Source: Lindgomyces ingoldianus
Taxonomy: Eukaryota; Ascomycota; Dothideomycetes; Pleosporales; Lindgomycetaceae
DNA length: 64,000 bases
Direction: 5' to 3'
Assembly (NCBI RefSeq): GCF_010093535.1
Contig: NW_022985201.1
Coordinates: 644,551 to 708,550 of the forward strand
Shown: in pieces, positions 33,717 to 44,156 of the stretch
Layout of the letters: every line of letters starts with the position of its first letter
Position numbering within the stretch: position 1 is the stretch's first letter
The notes under the pieces: generated by a model
The model's database searches: none
What the model was told of the DNA's origin: nothing
The model's input: only the letters and a program-made list of their open reading frames with translations
Translations under genes and position numbers: made by a program

Positions 33717-34937
33717 TTACAACTCCCTCGCGGGCTGAACAATTCCAACGCATTCACCAAAGCCGATACCGTCAGATGGCGCACCAACAACCCCTGTAAA
33801 TCGAACTTTATCACCATCTTGCAAGTATCGTAGCTCTCCCCCATTGCTTAACGTCTTAGGTTTCTTCCCGTTCTTGGTTTGCTCTAAAAGGCATCCATGC
33901 TCATCTTCACCTTGACCAGACACGGTGCCGCTAGCAACGAGATCTCCAGTTCGAAGCTCGCATCCACCGACCGTGTGATGCGCGAGCATATGTCGGAAGG
34001 TCCAGTACATCGTATCGAAACCCACTTTACATGTCGTAGTGCGGGCTTTATCCCTCACTATCTCTACCTCGAGGTTGATGGCGTAATTGCTGCTGTTTTT
34101 GTCGTCCATGAACTCGGCCACTGGCTCCATCCGCGGTGGCGCAGGGACTTTGTACTTCTCCAGCGCCTCTAAAGTGATGATCCAGGGTGAGATCGAGGTC
34201 GCAAAGTTCTTACTGTTGAATGGACCGAGTGGACGCATCTCGAGAGCTTGAATGTCCCGTGCGCTCCAGTCGTTGACTAGTACTAGGCCAAAAATATGTT
34301 GGTCAGCATCTGCTGCTTTGAGCATCTGCCCAGCCTGAACTGGCCTGCCGATGACAGCACCGACTTCCAGTTCGTAATCGAGAGCTCTGCAAGCCCCGAA
34401 GATGATTCGTTTCTCAGGTACTGTGTAATCTTCGATGAACTGTCCATGAGGTCTTGTAACTGGTGTACCAGATACCCGGACGCTCGAACTTCGTCCAGCG
34501 TAGACTGCAGGGTATTTGAAAAAGGCCGGAGGAAGTGCCCGGTTCCCTATGATTGCTTCACTTGCATTTAGCAGGTGATCTTTCGATGCTGAGAAGTCTG
34601 TAAAATCCCCGATTTGGACTGGAAGATGAAGAGTCACATTTTTGATTGGTTCGGAACACCCTTGATACTCTTTCTGAGAATATACTCTCTGTAGCACTGA
34701 TCGGACTTGGGAATGGATTTCCTTGGACAGCGCGGCGAAAGCGTTCAGGTTCCTTTCACCAAAAAATTTCGCTAAAGGCGCGGATATACCCTTAAAGACT
34801 CCTTTGTCGGCCAAGTCCCCTAGGAAGATTACTTCATCTTCAACTCGAGTTACGCATTGACGTGAAAGCCTGATCTTGGAAGTGGCGATTCCGTATGGAA
34901 TGTTGTTAATCCCGAAGTGAGAGGCGTATGTGGACAT
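33717..34937 (-). CDS. Fumarylacetoacetase-like hydrolase, divergent paralogue
   Basis: Single-exon 406-aa protein of the fumarylacetoacetase family, which in tyrosine catabolism splits fumarylacetoacetate to fumarate and acetoacetate in the cytosol. Clear family blocks are an N-terminal SH3-like part, DFTDFSASKDH (111-121), VYAGRSSSVRVSGTPV (145-160), DYELEVGAVIG (187-197, metal-binding Glu189 and Glu191), VNDWSARDIQ (221-230, Asp223), GPFNSK (Lys243) and SGTVSGQGEDEHG near the C-terminus. The metal ligand Asp114 and catalytic-type His121 are present. Aligned to mouse FAH, the substrate-contact Tyr128 is Ser116 and Arg142 is Ile130. No other tyrosine-degradation gene is nearby. It could be a second FAH with shifted substrate, or a standard one that diverged. 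Confidence 0.85.
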   Translation of the reverse strand: MSTYASHFGINNIPYGIATSKIRLSRQCVTRVEDEVIFLGDLADKGVFKGISAPLAKFFGERNLNAFAALSKEIHSQVRSVLQRVYSQKEYQGCSEPIKNVTLHLPVQIGDFTDFSASKDHLLNASEAIIGNRALPPAFFKYPAVYAGRSSSVRVSGTPVTRPHGQFIEDYTVPEKRIIFGACRALDYELEVGAVIGRPVQAGQMLKAADADQHIFGLVLVNDWSARDIQALEMRPLGPFNSKNFATSISPWIITLEALEKYKVPAPPRMEPVAEFMDDKNSSNYAINLEVEIVRDKARTTTCKVGFDTMYWTFRHMLAHHTVGGCELRTGDLVASGTVSGQGEDEHGCLLEQTKNGKKPKTLSNGGELRYLQDGDKVRFTGVVGAPSDGIGFGECVGIVQPAREL

Positions 34938-37900
34938 AGTGGTTTGATGAAGGGGGGAATGGTGCTACGTCTCCGTCTGCACTTGAGATTAGCGCACGGG
35001 ATTTTAGGTCATTCTCCAGCGTTTTTAGTGTATACGCCCACACATGCCGTGAAGTTTTTAAAGTCGTCGGGGTTCGGTACCCCGCTTCGGAATGCCTCGT
35101 TCCCCGGCTGACGAGCCTCGTCGACCTTGCCACACCTGCCATTGTCATCGAATTCCAGTCTGTATAAAGACTCCATTATATTTCCTCTATATATTGGCTG
35201 GCAAACGCACGGAATTGGCGCGAATTACGGGTGCTGATAGCGTCTCAAAATTGGAAAAATCTTCGGGTTCATCTTATTTGGAATATGTATCTATGGCCAA
35301 GGCGCGCTCTTGCTCCATGACTGCAAGCAAATGGATGCCAATGACATATATTGGCGATGCAAAACGCGCACTACTACCACTTTCGAAATGGAGTGCTCAT
35401 CGCGCTTAAGTTAATGTCCAATTCACCTTTAAGCCAAAGACCTGACCCTCGGACTTGACCCATTACTTTCCTCGTTCATTTGCTGACATTGTAAAGATTG
35501 AAAGCGTGTCGGTGCGGATGGCTGTAGGCGAGGCTAACCTTCAAAGTTTCTACGAATCTTAAAACTAAGCACCTACATCCCGCTTGTTCATGCTTTTCTC
35601 CACATCCGAAACAGGGGGGGTCGATCCGTTTGTAGGTGGGAGGGAAGAACTGGGGATGCCGAAGATGATAGCGAGTTGAATATCGAGAGAAGAGGAGGAG
35701 GAAGGGTGAGATTAAGCGTTTCGTGGATTGGGGAGGACTTTCGCGATTTTAAGCTGGGGGAATGAAATGATGCTTCCGCGCTTTCGAAAGATCCGGTAAC
35801 AGAGGAGTAGCCCGGCACAGACTACGGCTAACTATAGTGAAAATACGTACCCGCTACCGTGCTACCAGAAAACAAGACGAGAGACACGGATGCTGAGCAA
35901 GGGGTTTTCATGCCGTATGCACTGATCATGGTGTGGAGAAGATATTCAAGGCAGGCAAAGCGGGGATCTCGTTTGAGAAAGGGAGATAGAAGACACTACC
36001 TAGACTCCATTACATCGCGGAAAGGCTTTCAAGAATACCTGTGTTTGAGGTGCTGGACGCGTGGATAGAGGAGGGAAGGGGGATGGGCGATGATGTGAGG
36101 TCCATGAGGAAGCTGTAAAGGGCCAGATCTTCCATCGATATCAACGATGTCGCATCGCATCATCACTAAGCGCAAACATAAGTATATATATGATAACATC
36201 TGCAACATTACCAAGATATCAAGAGAGTTGCGAGCTTATTTCCCCCTACCAACTTCCTTCATAACCACGCAACATTCTATTCCCACAACCAGCCCTTATC
36301 CTCGTTCTATTTGAACATTAAAAACTGAACTAAACTCACAGCATTAACTCACTCATGTAAACACCACACCCGGAAAACCCTTCTTAGTACCATTCAGATA
36401 CACCCTTCTCGAAATCTAACATAGCTGTGTATTCACGGGCCTGTAGGAGGGACACTGGCGGTGATCTTGATTTCGTGAGTTTCGTGTTGATATTGAAGTG
36501 AATTGGTGTGTTTTGATACTCGAGCTAAATTGTGTCTCTTCTTCGCCGGAGTGATGAGGTCGTATTCTGTAAGTGTTACTTGGTTTGCGGTTGGAGCGGC
36601 GGACATTGGATACCGAATAGAGAGGGAGAGCCCTCATGAAACATCTTTAAAGGATGAGGATGTAGGGCAAGTGTAAGTGCAGGTGTGGTTCCGAATTAAC
36701 GATCTGGAAACGAGAAGCTATACTTTGCCATTCAAATTGCTTTCTCACCTATACCTGATCTGCGTAGACTTCTCAGAAAATTCTCCATCTTTGGAGGATT
36801 CGAATTCCCTTTCGTTCTTCTAACTACTACCCTGTACTTGGCGGTGCCTCCCTTATCATTACCAAGATGTCGGGAGCATCCCCCTTCCCAGTCCACTCCC
36901 AGCTGCTCCTCCTCCAATGCAGACCCGATCCCGACCCAGAGTTTGAGTTCGAGATTCGCATGTATTGTTTTGACTAAGGGTCTTGTTCCCAACACCTGAA
37001 CTAGAATTTTAGACTGCATTTCTTACGCACTCAAACGCTTGAACGTGTAAGGTCTAGTCTAATTTCAATCATATTATCTTTTAGTCGTCTTCCAATATCT
37101 TTCCTAACGATCTGATAGTGTATCATACCCAGCGAACATTAAATCTAAAATAGAAAAAAACTACCAGCTCTCAACTATCAACCCTACTAGCAAACCCACC
37201 GCCTCCAGAGCCCGGACTTCCTCCAAGCCCACTAATATCCCTCCACAATGCATACAGATCAAATTCCTCTCTCATGCCAGCCTCGAGGCCCTCTTCCCGC
37301 TCCCGAATGGCACCCCACCTCCTCAGGCCCCGCGAAAGCGCTTAAAAAGGGCTACCATATTGCGAGGAGGAGGATGCAGGAGATAGGTCGGAGTGGCGGA
37401 AGTAGATACGGCGACTATGGGTGGGAATTGCGAGATGCTTAGGCTGGAGGGTACGATGAGGTTGTCGGCGCTGTTGAAGGAGGGACTCACGCCCCCCTGA
37501 AATGAAAAAAAAACTATTCCCGAACTGCACTCTCTCAACTACTCCTCTCCGGCACACCCCACACCCACCACCGCCCAATCCCAGGCACGAACACAAACAA
37601 AAGCACAAGCATAAAAGGTGTTATCCAAAAAGCTTCGAGGGAAGTCAAGGTTCTGAGCAGAGAGTAGCCCAATTGGATTCTTTGAGCAAGGAATATTCAG
37701 TGGCCTTTGGATTTATGGGATTCCAATATTGATCGAGATGAGAGTGTTTTGGGCCGTTTGAATCCCAGGGGGTGGAGGGGTAAAAGAGGGAAAGAAGGGA
37801 AAGGGGGAAGTGGGAAATAAGGGAGGAAGAGAGAGGCAGATAAGAGTGTCAAGAAACAAATGGCTGCCAGGTCAGAAACTAAGGCATGGGAGGCATGGGG

Positions 37901-38160
37901 TAAAAGGGGATACGCAAGTAGCATTTTAAAAGATGATGAACAGGACTACGACAAGCCATCAAGTCACCCATTACTCAGTCTGCCTCACCGCCCCGAAAGC
38001 CATGTCAAAGGAGTGCGTGATGATGGTTCGCAGAAAACAACCCAATTAAACAGACCTGAAACCCATGGCCAAACTCGATTCACAATCTGCCAATCAACCC
38101 TCCAATCCTCCAACCCCTCCTTTCCCAACCATCCCCAAACTAGCCACCTCTCACCAAATT
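34938..38160. other. Intergenic region, no supported gene
   Basis: Over 3 kb without a recognisable product. Candidate ORFs such as 35092-35409 (+) and 36732-37019 (-, 95 codons) show no motif. The last few hundred bases (37740-38160) have purine- and pyrimidine-rich runs next to the 3' end of SPE2. Confidence 0.45.
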
Positions 38161-39809
38161 CTAATACCTCACCTCTCCCAACCTCGGCTTTCCACCCTTC
38201 CAATCATCCCGCTCATAGTACCTAAAAACGAGATCATACCCATCCAAATCATGCACAATGCGATCGACCCTCTTATACCCCTCAATACTCTCCATCCTGG
38301 CGCTCTTCTTGACCGCCATGCCAAAGCCTTCTTCGCCAGTGGGTTTAGCTTCAAATATCGTCACGCTGAAGCGACCAGGTTTGAAAATAGTGACGACATG
38401 CTCGACGACCTCGGCAGTCTCGCGACCAGTTTGCCGGGCGGGGACGTTGGTTTCGAAGGAGGCGTAGGAGCATTGTGGCTCCGGGGTGACGTGGACGGTA
38501 AAGTAGTGCGTTGCATCGGAACCTTTCTTGGAGCCGTTGGGGGCGCCACCAGGAGCGGGGACGACGCCATTGGCGGAGAAGCCGCATGGGGTGAAGAGGT
38601 AGGCATCGACACGAGCATCGGGGTACTTGGAGGTGGGATAGACATCAGCCAGGCCGCAAGTCTCCGAGACAACCCTGCCAAGAGAATGACCTTCGGTAGT
38701 CAATTCCTCTGGAAAAGTGAGGTCGTCGTCATCAGAGCTGAAGCCGGAGTGATCAGATGAGGTCTGCTCGAAGACATCGAAACTGGATTCAGAGTGGGTA
38801 TGGTTGTTGAGGACAGTGGAGCCTCCAAGGCTTTCACACTTCTCCTCGGGGATGGAACCGAGTTGATTGATAGCATTCTTGCGAGCCAGATGAGCCTTTT
38901 GGAAAAACCGACCTTCCGCGACCGCACTCGCGTCCTCGAGATAGAATTGACGGGCATTCTTCTCATCGAGGTCAGTCATAAGGATTTCTAAAGTCTCATC
39001 TTCATCCTCATCTGTCGATTGCTCGGGGAGTAATCGCTGAGGATGGCTCATAAATTTGGTTTCAGTCTCCGGGATATCAAGAAACTCTCTGTCCGGGCTG
39101 GGAGGGGGAGTCATACGCATGTCCGGGCCAGTGATGTACAGGTACCAGTGCTCTCCGTTCATCTTGCCAATCATGTAGGCGCTGCCACCCTGAAACCGCT
39201 GGTCAAGGTAGCGGACTTCATCACGCCAGCTACGGTGGGGTCCACGCTGCTGATCAGGGAAGATGAAATTTTTCCTGCTGTAGAAGACGCGATACGGGGT
39301 AGCTGCAGCGGCAATGCCGCGAGTAGGCTGAGCAACTACATGGGGAAACCCCGCGTTAAGAGCAGCAATCTCCAACAAGCGTGGGAGGCCCCAAAGCAGA
39401 GTCGTGGTGCCACAAGTCTTGAGAACGACTTTGTGGGGGAAGACGAACATGCTGGATTCAGACAGTAGATAGGCATCGACATGCTCGGACTCAATGGTAG
39501 ACAAAACTTTACAATTAACGAGGTCCAACATTTCCTTCCAAGTCTCAGCGGACACGGCTTTGAGACCGTACGGACCCGCCTTCCCCGGAAGGTCAGTGGC
39601 TGAGGCACTGAACCATACTTCTAGGAGCTTCTCGGGTCCTGCAAAATGTCAGGTACTTCTAAGAAAGCTGTATTTTTTTTTAACGCACCTTCAAAGGCAT
39701 TGCTGGAATCGAGATCGATTGTAGCCTCCTTATTGATAGTCAAATGCGGGGTTCCAACATGAGATGATGGGGACGCTGTGTAATGCTTGGGGATCTCAGT
39801 AATGCTCAT
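38161..39809 (-). CDS. SPE2: S-adenosylmethionine decarboxylase proenzyme
   Basis: Makes decarboxylated AdoMet, the aminopropyl donor for spermidine and spermine. Exons 39809-39689 and 39638-38161 (50-bp intron) give 532 aa. FEGPEKLLEVWF (39-50) carries the two conserved Glu. The self-cleavage site is in LSESSMF with Ser102 as the expected pyruvoyl serine. KTCGTT holds Cys116. CGFSANG and VHVTPEP supply the processing Ser and His. A long acidic, Ser-rich insert (roughly residues 205-355) makes it longer than animal or plant enzymes, as in other filamentous fungi. An in-frame upstream ATG at 39842 would add 11 residues; 39809 was preferred because the leader looks unconserved. The protein is processed after translation, so both chains come from this one ORF. 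Confidence 0.94.
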
Positions 39810-39842
39810 CTCTTGATGTCTTGACGCGCAAGCACCCAGCAA

Positions 39843-41668
39843 TTAACTAGACTTGACGATTGGTTCGGGGGATTGGCAAATCAGGAGTTGTGTGTGGCTG
39901 TGAGGCGGTGAAGCACAATCTGCCACCCAGACGAACAATGCGGTGTCCGTCTGAAGGAGAAGGCCCACGGGTGGCGAGGAGCTTGAGGGCTGGCGTTTGC
40001 CAGCTGCAGGGGCGAAGGGGTATGGGCAACGTCCGTGAAGGGCGTTAGGGAGGTCGGGCAGAGAGGGGAATAAACGAGGCTTTTCGCCGAGAAATGGTGT
40101 CAGTTACTCGCGTCCTCGAGCGACTAGATTCCGATACCCTGGGAAAGTATCGGGTCCAGCAGACGAGGAGATCTGCTTGTATGGGAGTACAAGGGGTGGG
40201 GGTGAGAGTGGAGCGTAGGGGGTGTTATCTGGGCCTGGCTGGGGTCAGCGGCGGGGTAGAGAGGACAGGTCTGGGACGCTGGGGTGCACATGGCAAAGAA
40301 AGGAGGAGAGACTAAGAGTACAGGAAGGAACAAGAAGGAACGGGAAGGGACAGGAAGGGACAGGGAGGAACAGGAAGGAACAAGAACGAACGGGAAGGAA
40401 CAGGCGGCTCACTTCGCAGGCTTGGATAGGATTCGTACCAGGTCCTCGCGACGCATGGAAAGACGGCTAAGGCGGGCGGACGGTGGGCTGCGGGCTATCA
40501 AAGCCTATGCAGGATGGGTGAAGTTGGACAGTAGTTGTGCCAGCTTGGTGGATTCTGCGTTGTATTTGGGAGCAACGTCTGGGGCAGGCGGCAATGGCTG
40601 CTGAGGCCTTTTCAAGATCTGTGTGCGGTGAGCTGAGGGCTGCGGGCTGCACAGAACGCTGCGCGGGCAGGCCTCTGACGGGCGGAGGAGCACGCTGCGA
40701 GCGATGGGGTGGGATAATTGCGGGGAGCAGAGGGCGCTCACATACAGGTATGGGGGATTTGCGGTGCCGTGGGTGGATAGGAAGGAGAGTTGTGGTGTCG
40801 TGTGTGAATTTTGCAGGTGTGTTGGGTGCAAAATTCGCGCTTGCCTGGCCACGACGTAACCGCCTCCAGTGGCTGGCACATGCATCCGCACATGCCGCCT
40901 TGTGAGCCACCCGCACCTTCTTCTTCCAAGGCAGCCTTAGGGCCGTCTTAGTCAGGGCCACGCTCTTATTTACTGCCGATATATCCCCCCGCAGCCTACC
41001 CAGGCATAATTTCTTTCTCTATGCGTTCCTCCACACCGCATCTTCCTGCCTTGTCATCCCACGAGATTTTTGTCACCCGTTCTCCACGAGTGGAAAGAAG
41101 CAACCAAATGTTTGTCATTCCACTTTGCTAGCACGGGATACCGGAAAAGGTCTTCTGCGACGACTCCTCTCTGAACGCCCTATATTCCCGCACCCGTTTC
41201 CCCATGTACCTATGTATCCATTTCAATATACAGCCTACTTACCCTAACAACCTGATCCCTAAAAAAAGCAACACACCTCATATACAAGCCCCGTCTACCA
41301 TTATACATGTACCCGGCAGCACCCATCCCTCCACATACATCCCCAGCCCAACAATATATTACGCTAAATCCTCCAATCTACTTACCCAGCGCAACGGATT
41401 GGTCTCAAGCTTTCGCCGCATGCATGCACTCCATTGCTCGCTGCATTACAGCCACAGCCGCAATCCTCGATCCGGCTCCGCTCCCAACACAGCAACACCA
41501 CCAGCAGCGGCAACACTAATTTCTGCACCTGTCTCCCCAGTGGCTCCCACATTATACAGCATAACCTGATGCAAAGACGGGAACTAATTGTGCCTCCCAG
41601 CTATATGCGCATAACGACGTGCGCCATATAGCTATATCCGTAATCCACAGATTTTACTCCAAGAGCTG
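39843..41668. other. Intergenic region between SPE2 and the epoxide-hydrolase-like gene
   Basis: Contains the GGAA tract. A 164-codon minus-strand ORF at 40467-40961 is low-complexity (Pro/Ala/Arg) with no motif and is not called. Two stretches of pyrimidine-rich sequence (41170-41560) look non-coding. Confidence 0.5.
40315..40410. repeat. GGAA/GGGA purine tract upstream of SPE2
   Basis: About twelve irregular repeats of AGGAAC/GGGACAGGAA on the plus strand, equivalent to a TTCC-rich tract on the SPE2 sense strand about 500-600 bp upstream of its start. It may lie in the promoter or 5' UTR. Confidence 0.7.
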
Positions 41669-43709
41669 TTATGTTTCCCTTCCAGGCAGGTTGGCGATAA
41701 TTCCACGGTCCAGGAAACTGCCGAAGCACTCGCGCATGTCGAGCACGAGAAGGTCTGGCGCTTCCCAAGCTGGGAGCGCTGCAGGCCGTTGATGTCGTTT
41801 GATCCAGGATATGTTGCTTGTTGCGGAGCCCCACATCAGTGGTGACGTTGCCGCGCTACTAGAATTGCGCGCGAGGAATGAACTTATGCCTAGGGGTATA
41901 GGAGAATATGTTGTTGAGAGAAGAGAGGAGGGATGGGTTTCGAGGCAAGCTTGGCGAAGCCATCGTAGCGATGCTTCAGGCCCTGGAAGCCATTGTAGCA
42001 TAGTCCAGTTAAGGACCTCAGTAGGCGACCACGAGTAGTTCATTGCGCGGAGTTCGCTTTCGCGCGGACTGAGTGGCATTTCTGGACGTTCGGTGGCTGG
42101 CGAGTGGACGTCGTTGTCGTGGGCTGGTACGCCCGGCCGTTCCTCTGTCATTTCTATCTCTGCCGGAGAGAGGAACGGTGAGCGAGGCTGAGGCGGCAGA
42201 GGTGTGGGTAGTGATCGCGTATGGATAGTGTCCAGGATGCAGGCGAGGAGTCCGATCGGGGAGTCGCATAGGGAGTATGATAGTGTCTGTGGTCTGAGCG
42301 TGTATTGAAGGGAGAAGGTTTCTAACGGCCCGGAAGGCAACTCTGATTCTCTTGATACAGGCGTGAGTGTAGAAATATGGAGCTCAGCTGGGACATAGCC
42401 AAAGCTCAGAAATGTTACCTTTGCTCTCACCAACTGTGCGATTCGGTACTTCAGGCAAGTCATTGGGCTCTGCTTAAAGTCTGGTTCTTTGAACGACGGA
42501 TTCGAAGTATGGATCGCTAGACAACTCTGCGGTTGACCTAAAGCCAGTGCTCGACATATGTTAAAGCCCCTATCAAATATTAGTAGAACATAAATCTCTC
42601 AATCCCATCCGGCCTTACCATCCTGACCCATGCACGACGTAGCGCTCATACCCAAGCCTCTCCATGACTTTATGAAACACATCTGCGGTTTCTTTCAACC
42701 CAAAGTCTGCATTCGGGCTCGCATCGCTAAAGCCGAATCCTGGAATACTAGGGGCCACAACATGGAATGCTTGCTGCGCGCCCGCTCCAAAGCTGGGCAG
42801 ACTATGTGGATCTGTAAGGGCGCTGATGATTTTTTGTATCTCGACGAATGACGATGGCCATGTGTGACAGAACAGCAACGGTATGGCGTTCTTATGCTTC
42901 GAACGTTTGTGGACGAAATGTATACGGAGCGGTGGTGGTGTAGGAGCGTGAGATGGTGTAATTGTGAGGTGCACGTTGGTCCGGAATTGGGGGAGTGTGG
43001 AGTTGAAGTGCGCTTCTTGACTGCGCCAGTCGTATTGTTCCAGCCTGAAGATGTGGTTAGTCTGCTATTACTTCAAGAACTATAGTAAAAAAGTTGTGCG
43101 ACCGTGTGGTTCCTAGCGCAGATAGGAGTTCATGCGTATTCAAGGACTGCAGTATGGCGATATCGGACGCGCTCTGTCAACCGCGGCGCGACGTTTGGTC
43201 CCAGCACATCTCCATGATGTTATTTCATACGATTGTGGGCAACTAGGCTGTCGGCTCAGAGCCACTAAGGTGTATCTCAACTGGGGATCATACTGGAGGG
43301 ATTACTACAATCCTGCTAGTCTTTCGCGCGACGCGATAGCATGAAGCAAGAAAGACCTAATGGCAACACAGCGGTACGAGCAACATAGAGAGATAATATT
43401 GCTGATGGAAATGCTGCAGAACTTTTTAGAAATGGCATACCAGTAATCAAGCAGAGGCTCAAGCAAGGCCTTCGGTACCCCTTGTTCCCATCTCCGGTCC
43501 TCAGGAGTCTTAGGCTCTCCCGGTAGTCTTGCCAACTGAAGTTTCTTCCTCGTGAGTTCGAGGTAGCGAGAGGAAACCTGACTAAATTAGTCCACGCGAC
43601 CATGAAAGGCACAATACCGTTGGAAGTGACCACCAACATGCATGCTGTAAGGCTGGACTGCTTCGAACCCTTCCTGGACACCATTCACAGAATTCGCAGA
43701 ATTCGCCAT
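41669..43709 (-). CDS. Epoxide-hydrolase-like alpha/beta hydrolase, probably catalytically altered
   Basis: Exons 43709-43638, 43577-43441, 43044-42619 and 42569-41669 close in frame to 511 aa. The N-terminal epoxide hydrolase domain includes SRYLELTRKKLQLARLP and YDWRSQEAHFN. The alpha/beta core has HTWP (130-133) in place of the oxyanion HGWP. The nucleophile elbow reads HGSGWG, so the usual Asp of GGDWG is Gly211. YSLCDSPIGLLA and a C-terminal ALPAWEAPDLLVLD follow; in normal enzymes the latter is HFxAxEAP, and the catalytic His is Ala476 here. Substitution of both nucleophile and base argues against epoxide hydrolysis by the standard route. The 396-bp intron (43045-43440) is unusually long for this locus. 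An additional in-frame intron near 42410 is possible (VRAK followed by GTAACA). Confidence 0.75.
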
Positions 43710-44156
43710 GGTGCAACAATCGCGGGATAGTACAAAAACACATGAGTGTACAAATCCTTCACCTTCGCACCGAGTTACAGTGCATAGGAAACACGGTTTA
43801 TCATTCCAAATCAGATTCCAAATGAACGGGGGGCATGAGCATAACCCAGTAAAGAGTGCGTAGATCAGAATAAGAACGATTACGTCGGGTGCATGACAGC
43901 TGCTGAAGTGTAGAGTGTCTGAAAGCTCATCCTTGTTTGATCGTTGGCTCGATATAACCTGACACCAAAATTCACCGTGGCTGTGCCAGCGCCACTTGTG
44001 GCTAACACGCCTGATCTTCAGAGATCCCCATTCAAAACAAGTTAAACCGCCTAACTTGCATAACAGGCACACCAATCAGCGCCCTGTATCTCCGGATACC
44101 AAAAGAAAAGAAAAAATAAAAGCGTGGCCAATCGGGGACCCCGTTTGATGTCCGCG

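Noticed and set aside
40467..40961. 164-codon minus-strand ORF between SPE2 and the epoxide-hydrolase-like gene
   Set aside because: Arg/Pro/Ala-rich low complexity typical of GC-skewed promoter DNA; overlapping ORFs of similar length occur in other frames.
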